64,000 bases of DNA from assembly GCA_041398785.1 (NCBI GenBank), contig JAWKUA010000008.1, positions 230,068 to 294,067 on the forward strand, read 5' to 3'. The first letter of the stretch is position 1, and each line of letters opens with the position of its first letter. The notes under the pieces are model-generated. The model saw only the letters and a program-made list of their open reading frames with translations. It was not told the origin of the DNA and did no database searches. A program made the translations under genes and the position numbers. This document shows, one piece after another, positions 61,599 to 64,000 of the stretch. The stretch comes from Planctomycetaceae bacterium. Its GTDB lineage: Bacteria; Planctomycetota; Planctomycetia; Planctomycetales; Planctomycetaceae.

Positions 61599-62555
61599 CT
61601 ATGTCTTGTACTTCAGCTTCCAGCCCGGTTCGGTCGACGGCGGTTCCGCGGAAGGCTGGACGAGCGCGCCGTACAGATCGGGGCGACGAGCCTTCAAATA
61701 GCGCTGGCCGCTGGACTGTGCGACCTTTTCCGCCGTGCAGGTCGCCACGACGACGTCATCTCCCAGCCGGTGGCATTCGGCAGGGATTTCGCCGAAGGGG
61801 TCGATAATCATGGCGTGGCCGTTGCGAACCTGGTCGTCGTCGATGCCGATCGGGTTCGTAAAAATTGCGTAGACACCGTTTTCGTAGGCTCGCGTCGGCA
61901 GCCAGCGCATCAGCCACTCACGTCCCTTCGGCCCGTTCAGTTCTTTTCGAAGCCGCACTGGATCGCGTTCTCGGTTGTGCCACAGTTCCGGGTCGACCAC
62001 GCCTCGCCCCGGCATCACCGACGGCAGGCAGCCGGTCACATGCGGCATGAAGATGATTTCCGCGCCGTTCAGCGCGGTGATCCGGACGTTTTCCGGAAGG
62101 TTGTTGTCGTAGCAGATCAGAATTCCGCAGCGGCATCCCCTGAGTTCGAAGACGACGAATTCGCTGCCCGGTGTCAGATGCGGGTTCACAAACGGGTGCA
62201 GCTTGCTGAACCTCGCCACCAGGCGGCTGCCGTCGACGCAGACATACGTGTTGAAGATGTTGCCGTTTCGCAGTTCAAACAGTCCGGCCAGAAGCGGAAC
62301 GCCGACGTCGCGCGAGATCTCCATCAGCCGCCGGACGCTCGGCCCATCCGGCACCGGTTCCGCCAGTTCGGCGAGTTGCTGCTTTGAGAACTGCTGCACG
62401 AACGTGTAGGCCGAAATGCAGCATTCGTGAAAGCTGACCACTTCCGCCCCCTCGGCGACGGCCTGCCGCGAAAGGTGTTCGATCCGTGACAGGTTGTAGG
62501 CCTTGTCGCCGTTGCGATGTTCGAACTGAGCGGCCGCAATGCGGATGTCTCTCAT
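61599..62555 (-). CDS. Nitrilase-superfamily carbon-nitrogen hydrolase
   Basis: A 318-residue hydrolase with the catalytic triad Glu44 (VVSFHECCI), Lys118 (ARFSKLHPF) and Cys148 (GILICYDNNLPENVR). It acts on a C-N bond (amide, nitrile or carbamoyl) in the cytoplasm. The region RAYENGVYAIFTNPIG matches the branch of N-carbamoylputrescine/beta-ureidopropionase-like amidases. The C-terminal tail (QPSAEPPSTEPGWKLKYKT) is not conserved. It is followed on the same strand by the secreted unknown protein after about 190 bases. The substrate cannot be told. Confidence 0.94.
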   Translation of the reverse strand: MRDIRIAAAQFEHRNGDKAYNLSRIEHLSRQAVAEGAEVVSFHECCISAYTFVQQFSKQQLAELAEPVPDGPSVRRLMEISRDVGVPLLAGLFELRNGNIFNTYVCVDGSRLVARFSKLHPFVNPHLTPGSEFVVFELRGCRCGILICYDNNLPENVRITALNGAEIIFMPHVTGCLPSVMPGRGVVDPELWHNRERDPVRLRKELNGPKGREWLMRWLPTRAYENGVYAIFTNPIGIDDDQVRNGHAMIIDPFGEIPAECHRLGDDVVVATCTAEKVAQSSGQRYLKARRPDLYGALVQPSAEPPSTEPGWKLKYKT

Positions 62556-62682
62556 GGCACTTCCCGGTTGCTGATCTGAACCAGCGCTGCCTGTCGGTCG
62601 TCCTGGTCCGGCGGATTTCTGACGACGAAGAAGAATGGAATGGGTGCTGATCTCCGGTCGCGGGCGCCACGGCTGTTCCAGG

Positions 62683-63204
62683 TCACTGCGTCAGCCGAGC
62701 CAGGATTTCCTGCACGTCGTCGCGAGACTGTTCGCCGAGAGGAAAGTCCACGCGACCGCCGGAATCGTTTTGAAGAACCGGACAGCTCACAAGACTGCCG
62801 TTGATGACCAGTGCGACGTGTTCGTCGACGTGCTCCCCGGCGAATTCTCGCAGCTTCTTCGCGCCGTTTTTCCGCAGGTTCAGTCCCAGCACGGGCACGG
62901 TGCCGTCATAGGAAATCCGGAAAGTGGCCACATCGGCAGCGGTCAGCACAGGCTGCGGGTCGACGTAGAAGTCGTCTTTGCCGTTCACCATGCGTTCCCA
63001 GCCATCAACGGCGGCCGGGCTGGCCGCGGCAAGCCGCAGATCAGCGTTTCGTGACGGGGGCTCCCCGCTCAACCGCGGCCACAAATAGAACCACACGCTG
63101 GCCAGAATCGCGGCGAACACAGCAATTCCCGCTGCGAGCGTCCACAGACGACCGCGCGGCGCGGAATTTGAAGAAAGGTGATCCGAATTCTGTTCTGCAG
63201 CCAT
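62683..63204 (-). CDS. Single-pass membrane protein with SecD P1-head-like domain
   Basis: A 173-residue protein from ATG 63204 (MAAEQNSD). One membrane helix (LWTLAAGIAVFAAILASVWFYLWP) is followed by an extracytoplasmic domain. VPVLGLNLRKNGAKKLREFAGEHVDEHVALVINGSLVSCPVL resembles the P1-head subdomain of SecD (pattern GaxxfxxxTxxxxgxxlaivldgxvxsaPxi). It lacks the other SecD parts, so it is not a translocase but uses the same fold. An open frame continues to 63273 without support. It neighbours the nitrilase gene upstream of it. No partner is known. Confidence 0.7.
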   Translation of the reverse strand: MAAEQNSDHLSSNSAPRGRLWTLAAGIAVFAAILASVWFYLWPRLSGEPPSRNADLRLAAASPAAVDGWERMVNGKDDFYVDPQPVLTAADVATFRISYDGTVPVLGLNLRKNGAKKLREFAGEHVDEHVALVINGSLVSCPVLQNDSGGRVDFPLGEQSRDDVQEILARLTQ

Positions 63205-63299
63205 CGCCACACGGTATGTCGCAGGCGCAGCCCGGTCAAACTTCCGATGGCACGTCTCGCGACAGCCCGACACAACCCTGCAGAGTCAATATGGCGTCG

Positions 63300-64000
63300 C
63301 TGCGGTCCTGACCCAGATCGTCCGTGCCGCTGCCGTCGCGGTCTTCCGTGAAGATCGGCCAGTTGCCCAGCTGATCCACGCCAGGCCATTGAGTTCCGGC
63401 CCAACGGGCCAGCTGTTCGTCAAGCCGGGGACACCGCCGCGAGAATCTGTGCCGCGAATGCACCGAAGGCGCAACTGTTCGAGAGGTTGCCACGCATCGC
63501 GTTCGGATGTCATGTGATGTCGAAGAAGAACGAACTGTCGTCCCGTTGGGACTCAATCGCAGCGCGTAGATTTCACGGGATGCGGGTATTGCGACTCCGG
63601 ACCCATGCATAGTGATTCCGGCCCAACGGGCCAGCCGTTCGTCCAGCCGGGGGCACCGCCCCAGGAACGCGGCCGAAAACACACACAGTCCTAACGGGAC
63701 GACCGTTCGAATTCGATGACACACATCGCGTTCGCGCGTCACGCGTCGTCGTTGAACAGGCTACTGGCCGCCGACAGGTACAGGCAAAGTCCACGCTGGG
63801 CGTGCTGCCGCCGACCGCTCCGGAATGGCTTTGCTCGCTCTTGGTGACCCGGCCCAGGCTGTTGTACGTGTACACGATCTGGTTCTCGATGTCGGTGGTA
63901 TCGTCCGGATCGTCCGTCTGGTTGCCGTGCGACGTGATCTTGTCCACCCGCCACAACTCATCAAACCGCCGCGTGATTGACCGCACAGCCCCGTCCGTGC
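63300..64000 (-). pseudogene. RHS/YD-repeat protein interrupted by a tandem repeat (enters from the right edge)
   Basis: From the right edge to about 63783 the frame reads RHS-type sequence (TRRFDELWRVDKITSHGN, NQIVYTYNSLGRVTKSE, SHSGAVGGSTPSVDFA). It then loses RHS character at a repeat (63394-63755). On the far side RHS sequence resumes as VDQLGNWPIFTEDRDGSG and DDLGQDRSDA before degenerating and stopping at about 63236. RHS proteins are large secreted or surface toxin carriers. The 5' part lies outside the window. The interruption and the missing end indicate a broken gene, but the outside part cannot be judged. Confidence 0.7.
63394..63755. repeat. Tandem repeat, family E, inside the RHS remnant
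   Basis: TTCCGGCCCAACGGGCCAGC begins at 63394 (with one change after it) and again at 63616, 222 bases apart. Both copies run on with TGTTCGTC/CGTTCGTC, AGCCGGGG and later CATCGCGTTCG. The second unit is shorter. GGCCCAACGGGCC inside it is a small palindrome. Confidence 0.85.

Overview
The window is GC-rich, gene-dense bacterial DNA that almost certainly comes from a member of the Planctomycetota. The lineage markers are a DUF1549/DUF1553 protein with a planctomycete-type cytochrome domain followed by its DUF1501 partner, a second DUF1501 gene, a secreted sulfatase, a 1565-residue PQQ-propeller protein, a MoxR/DUF58/BatA/DUF4175/VWA locus with an EF-hand protein, a gene of the H4MPT-linked C1 family, and a Hint-domain toxin remnant of the planctomycete type. 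Finer placement is not possible from the sequence alone. No rRNA, tRNA or CRISPR array was seen.

Layout. (1) About 1-7.6 kb, all minus strand: a surface-polysaccharide/sulfation cluster with a CapD-like epimerase (cut by the left edge), two sulfotransferases, a thioredoxin, an SqdB-like nucleotide-sugar enzyme, an AlkP-superfamily hydrolase and a GT2 glycosyltransferase. Two genes carry single-base frameshifts and one sulfotransferase carries an in-frame palindromic repeat. (2) 8-21 kb: a secreted unknown protein with a second copy of that repeat, a sulfatase, a TPR protein, a zinc dehydrogenase overlapping a methyltransferase, the large PQQ protein, a Cu/Zn-type permease fused to a metal-binding domain, and PdxA. 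(3) 21.9-26.2 kb: dnaG overlapping rpoD, then a Bcp peroxiredoxin. (4) 26.4-38.1 kb: PSD1-DUF1501 pair, Rpn nuclease, GT2, prepilin peptidase, a terminator and a striking array of short stem-loops, a Trm112-like protein with a methyltransferase, an RHH-HNH pair, HisB and MnmA.

(5) 38.2-42.2 kb: an accessory island with a pretoxin/Hint protein whose distal half has decayed through several frameshifts, a possible immunity gene and a block of intergenic repeats. (6) 42.3-45.8 kb: anti-sigma/ECF sigma pair, the H4MPT-type gene and ribF. (7) 46-60.4 kb, minus strand: VWA, DUF4175, BatA, DUF58, MoxR, EF-hand, DUF1501 and BlaI, which look like one membrane-associated chaperone/VWA system with a calcium-binding protein and a repressor upstream. 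(8) 60.5-64 kb: secreted hypothetical, nitrilase-family hydrolase, SecD-head-like membrane protein, and an RHS gene interrupted by a tandem repeat at the right edge.

At least five families of dispersed inverted or tandem repeats sit between genes or inside them. The least explained structure is the stem-loop array at 33.95-34.11 kb: four stems of unrelated sequence share the same five bases in nine-base loops, which is what a structured regulatory RNA would look like.
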